Shown here in pieces: positions 1-8,779 of a stretch of DNA of 53,405 nucleotides. The notes under the pieces were generated by a model. The model had not been told where the DNA came from. It saw nothing but the letters and a program-made list of their open reading frames with translations, and did not search any database. The stretch's first letter is position 1; every line of letters starts with the position of its first letter. The translations under genes and the position numbers were made by a program. Source of the stretch: Paraburkholderia sp. UYCP14C (GTDB taxonomy: Bacteria > Pseudomonadota > Gammaproteobacteria > Burkholderiales > Burkholderiaceae); the NCBI RefSeq assembly GCF_004197395.1, contig NZ_SELS01000056.1, positions 1-53,405 of the forward strand, read 5' to 3'.

Positions 1-321
1 GCGGGTGTGGTCTGCTTCTGGTCGGCCACGTGGCTCAAGCACAAGCTCGGCTACGACGATTCGCTCGACGCGTTCGGTGTGCACTGCGTGGGCGGGATCG
101 TGGGCGCGATTCTCACGGGCGTGTTCGCGGTCAAGGATATCGGCGGCGCGGACGGCGACGTATTGCTGCAGCTCAAGGGTGTCGCGACGACGCTGATCTA
201 TAGCGGGGTGGTTTCGTTCGTCCTGCTCAAGGCAATCGACGCCGTGATGGGGTTGCGGGTCGCCGAGGAAGAAGAGCGCGAAGGACTGGACCTGGTCCTG
301 CATGGCGAGGCGGTCGAATAA
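1..321 (+). CDS. amtB: Ammonium transporter, C-terminal part (Amt family)
   Basis: This is the last 106 codons of an ammonium channel whose 5' part lies outside the window. The visible protein holds the final transmembrane helices with the conserved FGVH-CVGG segment (the pore histidine region of the Amt family), then LTGVFA and a helix followed by a short cytoplasmic tail containing GLRV, EEEER, GLDL and HGE, which is typical of the Amt C-terminus that contacts GlnK-type PII proteins. The protein conducts ammonium across the inner membrane. A glnK gene normally precedes it but cannot be seen here. Frame and stop are clear; only the truncation at the window edge limits the call. Confidence 0.93.
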   Translation, partial: AGVVCFWSATWLKHKLGYDDSLDAFGVHCVGGIVGAILTGVFAVKDIGGADGDVLLQLKGVATTLIYSGVVSFVLLKAIDAVMGLRVAEEEEREGLDLVLHGEAVE

Positions 322-384
322 CGGTTGCGGCGCGGATGGAGAGGGTACGACGGTCAGCGCCTGTCCTTTGGGGTGGCCGGTACC

Positions 385-421
385 CGCAGGCATCGCTGCC
401 ATCCGCGGCAGCGCGCCTGCG
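385..421. repeat. Strong inverted repeat downstream of amtB
   Basis: Outer arms CGCAGGC/GCCTGCG enclose inner arms CGCTGCC/GGCAGCG with only small bulges, giving a long GC-rich stem-loop 64 bases after the amtB stop. No T-run follows, so it is not a classical intrinsic terminator. It may stop or protect the amtB transcript. The rest of 322-596 shows no convincing gene. Confidence 0.5.
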
Positions 422-596
422 TGCCTTGGGGTCAGGGGCCTGGCGCTTACAGCGGCCAAGCCGCGACAGAAGTCGGAGCACCCTTCGTACTTGAGGGCAT
501 GCGGGTGTCTGCCCGGTACGCGCGCGTACTGCCGAAGTTCGGCCGGACGAGCGAGGAGGTCGTGCCGGGTTCGAGCAACCGGATTTCCGCCAGCCG

Positions 597-887
597 ATGA
601 AAAAGAATAATCAGCAGCAAGTCGTCGTACTGGTTGTTCTCATATCTCAAATCGCCTTTCTGGCAATGTTCGCATTCGCTGAACATGTCGTCAGGCATAA
701 CAAATGGATCGCCGCAGGATTTGGATTCGACCTTTTATTCGGTCTGATTCTGTCGGTCGGCTTTGTCGGGGTGTGGCGCACGCGCGCCGTCGAATCAGAT
801 TTTCTCGGTTTTCTACTGGCTAATCCGGTTGATCTGGCAGTCGTTATTGCGACCGCCGGTCAGCTGGTGGCCATTCTGCTTGTTTGA
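597..887 (+). CDS. Small hydrophobic membrane protein, unknown function
   Basis: A 96-residue protein with a short basic N-terminus (MKKNN) and three hydrophobic stretches, at roughly residues 8-28, 39-58 and 74-95, separated by basic or acidic loops. This looks like a small inner-membrane protein. Base composition is less GC-rich than the flanks and the codon pattern differs from that of the transporter and porin genes, which suggests acquired or fast-evolving DNA. The ribosome-binding site is weak. No family was recognised, and a spurious frame cannot be excluded, although the segmented hydrophobicity argues for a real gene. Confidence 0.5.
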   Translation: MKKNNQQQVVVLVVLISQIAFLAMFAFAEHVVRHNKWIAAGFGFDLLFGLILSVGFVGVWRTRAVESDFLGFLLANPVDLAVVIATAGQLVAILLV

Positions 888-1022
888 GCCGATTGGCAAA
901 CGCAAGCAGTTTCAGAAGCGGATCGGCGCGAGCTGCGTATTCCTGGCGATACCCGCCTGGATCGAAGTCCAATTAAAAAGAGTTGTTCTATTTTTCTGCA
1001 ATCGCAAATGGGGCATTAAGGC

Positions 1023-2189
1023 ATGAAAAAAACCTTGCTGGTAATCGGGGTCCTCGGTGCATTTTCGGTTTCCGCGTATGCGCAAAGCAGCGTGACCCTG
1101 TACGGGCTTATCGACACGGGATTTATCTATACCAACAACCAGGCCGGTCATAGCAATTGGCAAATGGCGACCAGCTCCACGCAGAATACGGTATTCGGCC
1201 TCAAGGGTACTGAAGATCTGGGAGGCGGTGTTCGTACGACGTTCAAACTCGAGCAGGGCTTCAATCTGAACAACGGCAGCCAGGCTTTTCCGGGTGATGG
1301 GTTCGGTTCTCAGGCGTGGGTTGGGTTGCAAAGCGATAATCTCGGCACCGTGACGTTCGGCCGCCAGTTCGATGTGCTGAACGACCAGCTCGGACCGATC
1401 TCCGCGGGCAGCAACACGTGGGGCGGCAACCTCGCCGCGCATCCGTTCGAGAACGACAACCTGGCGGCCGACTCGGTGGTCGTCAACAACTCGGTCAAGT
1501 ACGTGAGCCCCACCTATGCGGGCGTGACGTTCGAAGGCATGTATTCGTTCAGCAACAAGGCGGGAGGATTCGCGGACAATCGCGCGTACGGCTTCAGCGT
1601 AGGTTATGCCCAAGGCCCGGTGAATCTTGCCGGTGGATACCTGCAATTCAATAACGCGGGCGGCGGCGTAGCCGGCACGAATCCAAACGGGGCAATCGCG
1701 CAGGGCGACGGCAGCGCGAACTTCATCGCGGAGCGCCAGCGTATCTGGGGCGCAGGCGGCAATTACACGTTCGGTCCCGCAACCGTCGGATTACTGTGGA
1801 GCCATACTCAGATCGACAACATGGCGGGCGTCATCTCGCTGGGCCTCGGTAGCTATCTGCCGCTTGGCGGCAATCTGCGACTGGACAATTACGAGGTGAA
1901 CGCGCACTACTCGTTGACGTCTGCGTTGAGCGTATCCGGTGCCTATACGTTCACTGACGGCGCATACAACCAGGGGGCCACGAACGCCTCGCCAAAATGG
2001 AATTCGGTGATGCTGCAGACCGACTATTCGTTGAGCAAACGTACTGACGTGTACCTGGAAGGCGTCTATCAGCATGTTCATGGGGCGCCGGCGGACTCCG
2101 TGCTCGCAGAGGCGATGATCAATACGCTGTCGCCATCGTCGACGGGCACGCAGGTCGCGGTCACGGTGGGACTGCGACACCAGTTCTGA
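1023..2189 (+). CDS. Outer-membrane trimeric porin (Burkholderia/Neisseria OmpC-like family)
   Basis: The 388-residue precursor begins with a signal peptide (MKKTLLVIGVLGAFSVSAYA, cleavage before QSSVTLYG). The mature start SSVTLYGLIDTG and the ending GLRHQF are the standard first and last beta strands of the 16-stranded Burkholderiales porins. Internal landmarks include VFGLKGTEDLGGG, FKLEQGF, QAWVGLQ and TFGRQFD. It forms a general diffusion pore in the outer membrane. An AAGG lies just upstream of the ATG. It is monocistronic and convergent with the PilZ gene, whose stop lies 21 bases away. The surface loops are rich in Gly and Asn, as usual for this family. Confidence 0.95.
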   Translation: MKKTLLVIGVLGAFSVSAYAQSSVTLYGLIDTGFIYTNNQAGHSNWQMATSSTQNTVFGLKGTEDLGGGVRTTFKLEQGFNLNNGSQAFPGDGFGSQAWVGLQSDNLGTVTFGRQFDVLNDQLGPISAGSNTWGGNLAAHPFENDNLAADSVVVNNSVKYVSPTYAGVTFEGMYSFSNKAGGFADNRAYGFSVGYAQGPVNLAGGYLQFNNAGGGVAGTNPNGAIAQGDGSANFIAERQRIWGAGGNYTFGPATVGLLWSHTQIDNMAGVISLGLGSYLPLGGNLRLDNYEVNAHYSLTSALSVSGAYTFTDGAYNQGATNASPKWNSVMLQTDYSLSKRTDVYLEGVYQHVHGAPADSVLAEAMINTLSPSSTGTQVAVTVGLRHQF

Positions 2190-2209
2190 TCGGTAAGTCG
2201 TCGGCGCGG

Positions 2210-3130
2210 CTAAGCCGCGTGAGCGGCCCAGTACGAGATCGCGTCCTGCCTGTCGAACACAAAGGCTTTCAGCGCGAGTTGCTGCTCTGAACTCAAGCCT
2301 TCGAATTCAAGGCCATGCGTGCAGAGCGCCGCCGGAGCCGTGCCGGTCTGAACGTTGCGGATGACGGCGACAGCCGAGAATTCCGTGTCGACACTTCGCG
2401 TCGTGAGTTGAAACGCAACGCGTAACCGCTCGCCGATCCTTCCGATCGGCGCGGTCGTCGCGAGCGACATGCCGAACACGCTCAGATCGCAGCCCACTCC
2501 CATTCCATCGAGCGCGGGTCCCGTCAAATCGATTCCATGGCGCACGGCGAGATGCGTGCGCACACGCACCGCTTTACGCTCGCGCAACTGTTTGATGTTG
2601 CCCGGCGCGGACAGCACCAGGTAGTCGAATGGATGCGTGCAAACCGTCTCGACGGTACACACGAACCAGAACACCGCTTGGGTAGTGACCGCGACGATCT
2701 CGACGTTCTCGCCGGGCATCAACATCAAGGGTTGACCGCCGACCACCGGCGGCGTGACGAACAGCGTGTGGCTCGGACTGAAGCCGATGACCCGGCTCGC
2801 ATGCATCGCCCGGCCCATGCCGATCTGGCTGCGCATGCCGAGCAGCGCACCGATGCTCAGGTGCATGTCTTCGAGCGTGACCGGATGCGGCTCGTCGTTG
2901 CGCGAGTTCTGCTGGAATGCAGTCGCGTCGCCGCGCCGAGGATGGAAGTATGACAGCAGGAAATTGCGCTGGGATTCGCGGCACAGGATCGTGCCGGCAC
3001 GAAGCAGCACACTGCCGTCCTGGTCTACCACGCGCCACGGAAGTGGCTCCCCGATCGGTAATTCTTCGCCGGCCAACGGCGCTACTGTGTTCGTGCGGCT
3101 TGGACCCTCGTCGTGCTTGCTCTCAGGCAT
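2210..3130 (-). CDS. YcgR-like PilZ-domain protein (probable c-di-GMP receptor)
   Basis: 306 residues. The N-terminal half contains a YcgR-N-like beta domain. The C-terminal half (about residues 180-295) is a PilZ domain with both c-di-GMP signatures visible: RxxxR (RKAVR within RERKAVRVRT) and DxSxxG (DLSVFG). Proteins of this type bind c-di-GMP and slow flagellar rotation or control surface polysaccharide. No flagellar or cellulose genes lie in the window, so the target is unknown. The gap 3131-3243 upstream is strikingly AT-rich, including a TATAAAAAATATA stretch on the coding strand, and probably holds its promoter. Confidence 0.85.
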   Translation of the reverse strand: MPESKHDEGPSRTNTVAPLAGEELPIGEPLPWRVVDQDGSVLLRAGTILCRESQRNFLLSYFHPRRGDATAFQQNSRNDEPHPVTLEDMHLSIGALLGMRSQIGMGRAMHASRVIGFSPSHTLFVTPPVVGGQPLMLMPGENVEIVAVTTQAVFWFVCTVETVCTHPFDYLVLSAPGNIKQLRERKAVRVRTHLAVRHGIDLTGPALDGMGVGCDLSVFGMSLATTAPIGRIGERLRVAFQLTTRSVDTEFSAVAVIRNVQTGTAPAALCTHGLEFEGLSSEQQLALKAFVFDRQDAISYWAAHAA

Positions 3131-3243
3131 TGCTCACCCGTTATTCTGTTTAAGGCGCTTGTTTTAGACTGCTATATTTTTTATACCATCTTACCGATGG
3201 ATTGATTGACCGTCAAAGCGACATTCGGCGATAGGGATGCCGC

Positions 3244-5184
3244 CTATGCGCGATGTGGTCCGACGATGCCCAGCCGTGCGATGCGCCGGTACAACGTCGC
3301 GCGCGACATACCTAAAGCCGACGCGGCGGCGTTAGGACGCCACTGGCAACGCGTGAGTGCCGCGATGATGCGTGCCCGTTCGTCGTCGGGGCTGGCTGGC
3401 GACGTGGAGTGCGCCGCGAGAACCGGCGCGACGGCGGGCGCGAGTTGCGCCGCGAAGTCTGGCGACACGTGCCGCATCTCGACGCGAGCCGAATCGCAGA
3501 CCGCGCACGCATAGCGCAGCACGTTGCGCAGTTGCCGGATGTTGCCGGGCCACGTGAAAGCGGCGAGACGTTCGGCGAATCGCGGATCGAGCATCAGCAC
3601 ATGGCTGGCCGCCTGGGCCTCCTCGTTGAACACCGTATCGATCACCTCGCGGATGTCGGCGCGCTCGCGCAGCGGCGGTATCCGCAGCGTCGCACCGCTC
3701 AGGCGATAGTAGAGATCCTCGCGGAACGATCCCGCTTCGACCATCTGCAGCAGATCGCGATGCGTCGCGCAGATCACATCGATATCGACGCGCACCGGCG
3801 TATCGCCGCCGAGCGGCACCACTTCGCCCTCGGCGAGCACGCGCAGCAGGCGGGTTTGCAGGCCGAGCGGCATGTCGCCGATCTCATCGAGAAACAGCGT
3901 GCCGCCGTGCGCGAGCGCGATCTTGCCGCGCGCGCCGCGGCTGCGCGCACCGGTGAACGCGCCAGGCGTATAACCGAACAGTTCGCTCTCGATCAGCGGC
4001 TCCGGAATCGCGCCGCAATTCACGGCGACGAACGGCCGGGTGCGCCGCGAACCCGCGTCATGCACTGCGTGCGCGAACACCTCCTTGCCGACACCGGTTT
4101 CGCCGAGCAGCAGAACCGGAAGCCGCTTGCCGGCGATCCGCAATGCGACTTCCGCATTGCGCGCGATCCGTTCGTCCGAGCTGTGCAAAAAGCGGCTCAT
4201 CGCGCCGATGCTGTGGTCCGCGTGCAGATCGCCCGGCCGGGTCGTGACGAGCGGGCGAGCCGCGCGTCGCATCGGAGCGCGAATGCGTGCATACAGCATC
4301 GCGCCGGTCGCGCGCAGCCGCAGCGCCACGATCATGTCGGTGCGCGCGACGTCGTGCAGACGGACCTCGGACGTGTCGAATATCTCGTCGATGTGACGCG
4401 GACCGTCGAGGCCCGCGATGCTCTCATGCGCCTTGCGGTTCGCGGCGACGATGTTGCCGCATTCGTCGAAGGCGATCAGCGCTTCGGGTTGGGCTTCGAC
4501 GAAATGGCGGCTTTGATGGCCGAACAGGATCCAGTGCTGCGCGGTCCGATTCAGGAAGTAACCGTCCTCGATCAAACTCGCGCTTTGCCGCACCAGTTGA
4601 AAAACCAGTCCCTGGCTGTCGCGCTTGTCGGGCGATTGAATCGCCGACGCATCGAGCACGCCGATCAGCTCGCCGGTCGGCGCGAAGATCGGCGACGCGC
4701 TGCACGTGAGCGTGGTGAACGCGGCCCGGAAGTGATCGGTCTTGTGCACGGTGATCGGCGCGAGGTCGGTGAGCACGTTGGCGATGCCGCAGGTGCCTTC
4801 TTCGCGCTCGGACCAGCACGAGCCGATATACAGCCCCGCATGCTTGAAGTCGTTGCGCCGGTCGCGGTCGATCCGATAGTCGATCGTGACGCCGTGCGCG
4901 TCGGACAGCATCACGCAATAGTCGGCGACGCGAATCATGTCGTGCAGCCGCGTCAGGCATTGGCCCGATGCGCGCAGAAAGGCTTCCTCCTTGCCCTGGA
5001 CTTCGCGCAGCTCGGCGGAGCTCAGCACGCGCGGGCCGATCACGGAGCTGGGGTCGAGCCGGTACTGCTCGTACGAACGCTGCCACGACGACACGAGGCG
5101 CGGCGAATTCGCGGGCGCGGGCAGGCGTCCTTCAATGGCCCCGCGGACGCGATCGATGTGCTGCGTTTGAGAAACGTAGGGCAT
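3244..5184 (-). CDS. acoR: AcoR, sigma-54-dependent activator of acetoin catabolism
   Basis: 646 residues starting MPYVSQTQ; the open frame upstream of this ATG has no homologous character. Domains: N-terminal sensory/GAF-like region (about 60-210), PAS-like segment (about 225-310), and AAA+ domain (about 325-560) with Walker A GETGVGKE at 361-368, the sigma-54 contact loop GAFTGA at 408-413, Walker B TLFLDEIG near 429-436 and the WPGNIRQL motif. It ends in a Fis-type helix-turn-helix (AASALGMSRATLYRRI). It senses acetoin or a related compound and drives the divergent aco operon from a sigma-54 promoter that is visible in the intervening region. Confidence 0.93.
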   Translation of the reverse strand: MPYVSQTQHIDRVRGAIEGRLPAPANSPRLVSSWQRSYEQYRLDPSSVIGPRVLSSAELREVQGKEEAFLRASGQCLTRLHDMIRVADYCVMLSDAHGVTIDYRIDRDRRNDFKHAGLYIGSCWSEREEGTCGIANVLTDLAPITVHKTDHFRAAFTTLTCSASPIFAPTGELIGVLDASAIQSPDKRDSQGLVFQLVRQSASLIEDGYFLNRTAQHWILFGHQSRHFVEAQPEALIAFDECGNIVAANRKAHESIAGLDGPRHIDEIFDTSEVRLHDVARTDMIVALRLRATGAMLYARIRAPMRRAARPLVTTRPGDLHADHSIGAMSRFLHSSDERIARNAEVALRIAGKRLPVLLLGETGVGKEVFAHAVHDAGSRRTRPFVAVNCGAIPEPLIESELFGYTPGAFTGARSRGARGKIALAHGGTLFLDEIGDMPLGLQTRLLRVLAEGEVVPLGGDTPVRVDIDVICATHRDLLQMVEAGSFREDLYYRLSGATLRIPPLRERADIREVIDTVFNEEAQAASHVLMLDPRFAERLAAFTWPGNIRQLRNVLRYACAVCDSARVEMRHVSPDFAAQLAPAVAPVLAAHSTSPASPDDERARIIAALTRCQWRPNAAASALGMSRATLYRRIARLGIVGPHRA

Positions 5185-5247
5185 GGCCGGCTCCAGGCGA
5201 GCGACACCGAGTAGGGCGAGTCCCTGTCTTGTAGCACATCCGCAACG

Positions 5248-5262
5248 CGCAATCACATTGCG
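5248..5262. promoter_or_regulatory. Palindrome CGCAAT-CAC-ATTGCG in the acoR-acoX divergent region
   Basis: A perfect 6-3-6 inverted repeat 64 bases upstream of the acoR start codon. It could be an operator for acoR itself. No known consensus was matched. Confidence 0.4.
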
Positions 5263-5281
5263 GCGCAGCACGTGCGGTGCG

Positions 5282-5297
5282 TGAGACGAACGTCTCA
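5282..5297. promoter_or_regulatory. Inverted repeat TGAGACG-AA-CGTCTCA, candidate AcoR upstream activator site
   Basis: Perfect 7-bp arms with a 2-bp spacer, about 235 bp upstream of the sigma-54 promoter. A half-site GTGAGAC recurs near 5404. Enhancer-binding activators usually bind such repeats 100-300 bp upstream, so assignment to AcoR is a reasonable inference, unproved. Confidence 0.45.
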
Positions 5298-5519
5298 GCG
5301 CTGGGCGAGACGCGGGTCGCATCGAGCAAACCCTTGTCCGGCGCGGTGCCGCGCAAGCATCGCGGCGCGCTTCGAGGCGCTTGCCACATCGCCGCACGTG
5401 CGCGTGAGACACAGTGGACTGCGCAGCGCAGGTCCGATGAAAGCGGCCGCGAACGCCAGACCCCCGCGTCTGCCCTTTGAATACGACGCTTGCGGCCCAT
5501 GCGCACGGCGCGCGAGCAC

Positions 5520-5536
5520 CTGGCCCGACCTTTGCA
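5520..5536 (+). promoter_or_regulatory. Sigma-54 (-24/-12) promoter of the aco operon
   Basis: CTGGCCCGACCTTTGCA matches the sigma-54 consensus YTGGCACGRNNNTTGCW at 16 of 17 positions, with the invariant GG and GC correctly spaced. It lies 67 bases before the acoX start and in the same divergent region as an AcoR gene that carries a GAFTGA loop. Transcription would start near 5547. Confidence 0.85.
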
Positions 5537-5602
5537 GTATCGCTGGCAGACGAAAGCAAACGCGCAGGTCCGCTTCGCGACTCGCGCACAGGAGACAAGC
5601 CA

Positions 5603-6658
5603 GTGCCATCACCCATCACCGTCGGCGTGATCGCGAACCCCGCATCGGGCCGCGATATTCGACGCCTCACCACGCATGCTTCGGTGTTTCCGACCGCCGA
5701 GAAAGCGAACATGGTCGTGCGCCTGCTCGCGGGTCTCGGCATGCTCGGCGTCGGTCGCGTGCTGACGTTGCGCGACCAGACCGGTGTCGCCGCCCTGGTG
5801 CTGCGTGCGCTCGAAACCCATGCGACCGTGGCCGAGCCGCAGCCGTGGCCCAGCGTCGAATTCCTCGAGTTGCCGATTACGGACAGCGCGGCGGACACCC
5901 ACGCGGGCGTCGCGCGGATGGTCGACCTGGGTGTCGATCTGATCGCGGTGCTGGGCGGCGACGGCACGCATCGCGCGGTCGCCGAGCATTGCGGCGACGT
6001 GCCGCTCTTGACGCTGTCGACGGGGACCAACAACGCGTTTCCGGAATTGCGCGAAGCGACGGTGGCGGGACTCGCGGGCGCGCTCGCCGCTTCGGGGCTC
6101 GTGCCGCCCGAGGTCGCGCTGACGCGCAACAAGCGTCTGGTGGTCCGCTGTGTCGCCGGTCCGAACGAGGGGCGCGAGGAAATCGCGCTGGTCGACGTGT
6201 GCGTGAGCCGGCAGCGTTTCATCGGTGCGCGGGCCATCTCCGAGCCGGCCGATATCGAAGCGCTGTTTCTCACGTTCGCGGCGCCGGATGGGATCGGCCT
6301 GTCGTCGATCGGCGGCGCGTGGGCGCCGGTCGAGCGCAGCGCGCCCTATGGGCTGCATCTGACGTTCGCGCGCGCGGGCGAATCCGGCGTGCCGATCTTC
6401 GCGCCGCTTGCGCCGGGCCGCGTCGACCGGGTGACGATGCGCACCTGCGAGCGCTTCGAAGCCGGCTGCTGGACGCCGCTGCACACGGAACAAGGAACGC
6501 TCGCCTTCGACGGCGAGCGCGAGATCGAGCTCGAACGCGACGACCGCTACGAGATCGCGCTCGACTGGGCGGGACCGCTCACCGTCGATGTCGGCCGCAC
6601 GCTGCGCTATTGCGCGTCGCGGCAGTTGATGCGCGAAGCGGCGGCGCGTCGCAGGTAA
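5603..6658 (+). CDS. acoX: AcoX, acetoin-cluster protein of the ATP-NAD kinase family
   Basis: 351 residues. The chosen start is GTG (VPSPITVGVIANPASG), seven bases after GGAGA and close to the sigma-54 promoter; the frame upstream reads unlike protein. The diagnostic features are an NAD-kinase-like N-terminal fold with NPASGRD and the GGDGTHR motif at about residues 114-120, then STGTNNAF. AcoX is found at the head of acoABC operons in several beta- and gamma-proteobacteria. It is not a subunit of the dehydrogenase and its exact reaction is unsettled; a nucleotide-phosphorylating role follows only from the family. It is first in the operon and 82 bases from acoA. Confidence 0.9.
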   Translation: MPSPITVGVIANPASGRDIRRLTTHASVFPTAEKANMVVRLLAGLGMLGVGRVLTLRDQTGVAALVLRALETHATVAEPQPWPSVEFLELPITDSAADTHAGVARMVDLGVDLIAVLGGDGTHRAVAEHCGDVPLLTLSTGTNNAFPELREATVAGLAGALAASGLVPPEVALTRNKRLVVRCVAGPNEGREEIALVDVCVSRQRFIGARAISEPADIEALFLTFAAPDGIGLSSIGGAWAPVERSAPYGLHLTFARAGESGVPIFAPLAPGRVDRVTMRTCERFEAGCWTPLHTEQGTLAFDGEREIELERDDRYEIALDWAGPLTVDVGRTLRYCASRQLMREAAARRR

Positions 6659-6740
6659 TCAACTCAGGAGGATGCGAACGCCTGAAGCAAAGCAGGTTGA
6701 AGTAGCAGTGACCATCGAGATCATTCCCAGGAGACACACC

Positions 6741-7724
6741 ATGTCTGTATCGACGCAGTTGAGCAAGGAAAAGCTGCTGGAAGCGTACCGGATGATGCGC
6801 ACGATCCGCGAATTCGAGGAGCGTCTGCACGTCGAATTCGCCACCGGCGAGATACCCGGCTTCGTGCATCTGTATGCCGGCGAGGAAGCGTCGGCGGTCG
6901 GCACGATGATGCATCTGAACGACGCGGACTATGTCGCGACCACGCACCGTGGTCATGGCCACTGCATCGCGAAGGGCGTCGACGTGCGCGGCATGATGGC
7001 CGAGATCTACGGCCGCAGCACCGGCGTGTGCCGCGGCAAGGGCGGCTCGATGCACATCGCCGATCTGTCGAAAGGGATGCTCGGCGCCAACGGGATCGTC
7101 GGCGCGGGTGGTCCGCTCGTGTGCGGCGCGGCGCTCGCCGCGAAGCTCAAAAAGACCGGCGGCGTGGGCGTGTGCTTCTTCGGGGACGGCGCGTCGAACC
7201 AGGGCGTGATCTTCGAATCGATGAATCTCGCTTCCGTGTGGCGCCTGCCCGCGATCTTCGTCGCGGAGAACAACGGCTATGCGGAGGCGACGTCGTCGAC
7301 GTGGTCGGTCGCGGCCGACAACATCGCCGACCGCGCGAGCGGCTTTGGCATGCCCGGTGTGATCGTCGACGGCTTCGATTTCTTCGCGGTGCACGAGGCG
7401 CTCGGTGCGGCGATCGAGCGGGCGCGCGGCGGCGGCGGTCCGACGCTCGTCGAAGTGAAGCTGTCGCGCTATTTCGGTCACTTCGAAGGCGATGCGCAGA
7501 CGTATCGCGCGCCCGGCGAAGTGCAGAAGCTGCGCGACGAAAAAGACTGCCTGAAGCGTTTCGAGGAGCGCGTGGTGCGCGCCGAAATGCTCAGCGCCGA
7601 CGATCTGCGCGGCGTCGATGCCAAGGTGAAGCAGTTGATCGACGGCGCGGTGACGGAAGCGAAGGCCGCGCCGTTGCCGACGGCCGCGGATCTGCTGACC
7701 GACGTCTACGTGTCCTATCCGTAA
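6741..7724 (+). CDS. acoA: Acetoin dehydrogenase E1 component, alpha subunit (TPP-dependent)
   Basis: 327 residues, the normal length for AcoA. The start MSVSTQLSKEK follows CAGGAGA. Thiamine-diphosphate motif: GDGASNQG followed about 28 residues later by ENNGYAE. The E1-alpha hallmarks FVHLYAGEEASAVG and HRGHGHCIAKG are also present. With AcoB it forms the heterotetramer that cleaves acetoin to acetaldehyde and a hydroxyethyl-TPP intermediate passed to the lipoyl arm. Only 47 bases separate it from acoB. Confidence 0.95.
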   Translation: MSVSTQLSKEKLLEAYRMMRTIREFEERLHVEFATGEIPGFVHLYAGEEASAVGTMMHLNDADYVATTHRGHGHCIAKGVDVRGMMAEIYGRSTGVCRGKGGSMHIADLSKGMLGANGIVGAGGPLVCGAALAAKLKKTGGVGVCFFGDGASNQGVIFESMNLASVWRLPAIFVAENNGYAEATSSTWSVAADNIADRASGFGMPGVIVDGFDFFAVHEALGAAIERARGGGGPTLVEVKLSRYFGHFEGDAQTYRAPGEVQKLRDEKDCLKRFEERVVRAEMLSADDLRGVDAKVKQLIDGAVTEAKAAPLPTAADLLTDVYVSYP

Positions 7725-7771
7725 TTCGCAGCGCGAACCATTCAATTCAGGACAATCTTCAGGAGACAGTC

Positions 7772-8776
7772 ATGGCACGGAAGATCACGTTTTCACAGGC
7801 GATCAACGAAGCGCTGAGTCAGGAGATGGCGCGCGACGAAACCGTCATCGTGATGGGCGAGGACAACGCGGGCGGCGCCGGCTCACCAGGCGAACAGGAT
7901 GCATGGGGCGGTGTGCTCGGTGTGACCAAAGGGCTCTTTCATAAGTATCCGGGGCGCGTGCTCGACACGCCGCTGTCCGAAGGCGGCTTCATCGGCGCGG
8001 CGGTCGGCGCGGCCGCATGCGGGCTGCGCCCGGTGGCCGAGCTGATGTTTATCGATTTCATGGGTGTGTGCTTCGACCAGATCTTCAATCAGGCCGCGAA
8101 GTTTCGCTATATGTTCGGCGGCAAGGCCGTGACGCCGGTCGTGATTCGCACGATGCAGGGCGCCGGCCTGCGCGCGGCCGCGCAGCACTCGCAGATGCTG
8201 ACGTCGTTGTTCACCCACATACCCGGGCTGAAGGTGGTGTGCCCGTCGACGCCGTACGACGCGAAGGGCCTGCTGATCCAGGCGATTCGCGACAACGACC
8301 CGGTCATCTTCTGCGAGCACAAGCTGCTGTATGGCCGCGAGGGCGACGTGCCGGAAGAGTCGTATGCGATTCCGTTCGGCGAAGCGAACGTGGTGCGCGA
8401 CGGCGACGACGCGACCATCGTGACTTATGGCCGCATGGTTCACCACGCGACGGATGCCGCCGAAAAGCTCGCGAAAGAGGGGATCCAGGCCGAGGTGATC
8501 GATTTGCGCACGACCTCGCCGCTCGACGAGGAAACGATCCTCGAAAGCGCCGAGCGCACCGGGCGCGTCGTCGTGGTCGACGAGGCGAATCCGCGCTGCT
8601 CGATCGCGACCGATATCGCCGCGCTGGTCGCGCAGCGAGCGTTCCATTCGCTGAAGGCGCCGATCGAACTCGTGACCGCGCCGCATACGCCCACGCCTTT
8701 CGCAGGCGTGCTCGAAGACCTGTATATCCCGTCGGCGGAGAACATCGCCGCGGCCGTGCGGAAAGTAAGGAGCTGA
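7772..8776 (+). CDS. acoB: Acetoin dehydrogenase E1 component, beta subunit
   Basis: 334 residues with the transketolase-type pyrimidine-binding and C-terminal domains of E1-beta proteins. Landmarks are the N-terminal [15 protein letters not shown], the VMGEDNAGG segment, [18 protein letters not shown], and a C-terminal domain with TIVTYG and the [13 protein letters not shown] tail. The ribosome-binding site CAGGAGACAGTC precedes the ATG. It completes the TPP site with AcoA. The next gene begins three bases after the stop, so acoB and acoC are almost certainly co-translated. Confidence 0.95.
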   Translation: MARKITFSQAINEALSQEMARDETVIVMGEDNAGGAGSPGEQDAWGGVLGVTKGLFHKYPGRVLDTPLSEGGFIGAAVGAAACGLRPVAELMFIDFMGVCFDQIFNQAAKFRYMFGGKAVTPVVIRTMQGAGLRAAAQHSQMLTSLFTHIPGLKVVCPSTPYDAKGLLIQAIRDNDPVIFCEHKLLYGREGDVPEESYAIPFGEANVVRDGDDATIVTYGRMVHHATDAAEKLAKEGIQAEVIDLRTTSPLDEETILESAERTGRVVVVDEANPRCSIATDIAALVAQRAFHSLKAPIELVTAPHTPTPFAGVLEDLYIPSAENIAAAVRKVRS

Positions 8777-8779
8777 GCA

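Noticed and set aside
447-698. 83-codon minus-strand frame opposite the small membrane protein
   Set aside because: No ribosome-binding site and mixed composition; the plus-strand frame has the segmented hydrophobicity of a real membrane protein.
5185-6273. N-terminal extension of the AcoR frame up to 6273
   Set aside because: The extension overlaps acoX on the other strand and has low-complexity Arg/Ser/Thr content; AcoR similarity begins at MPYVSQ.
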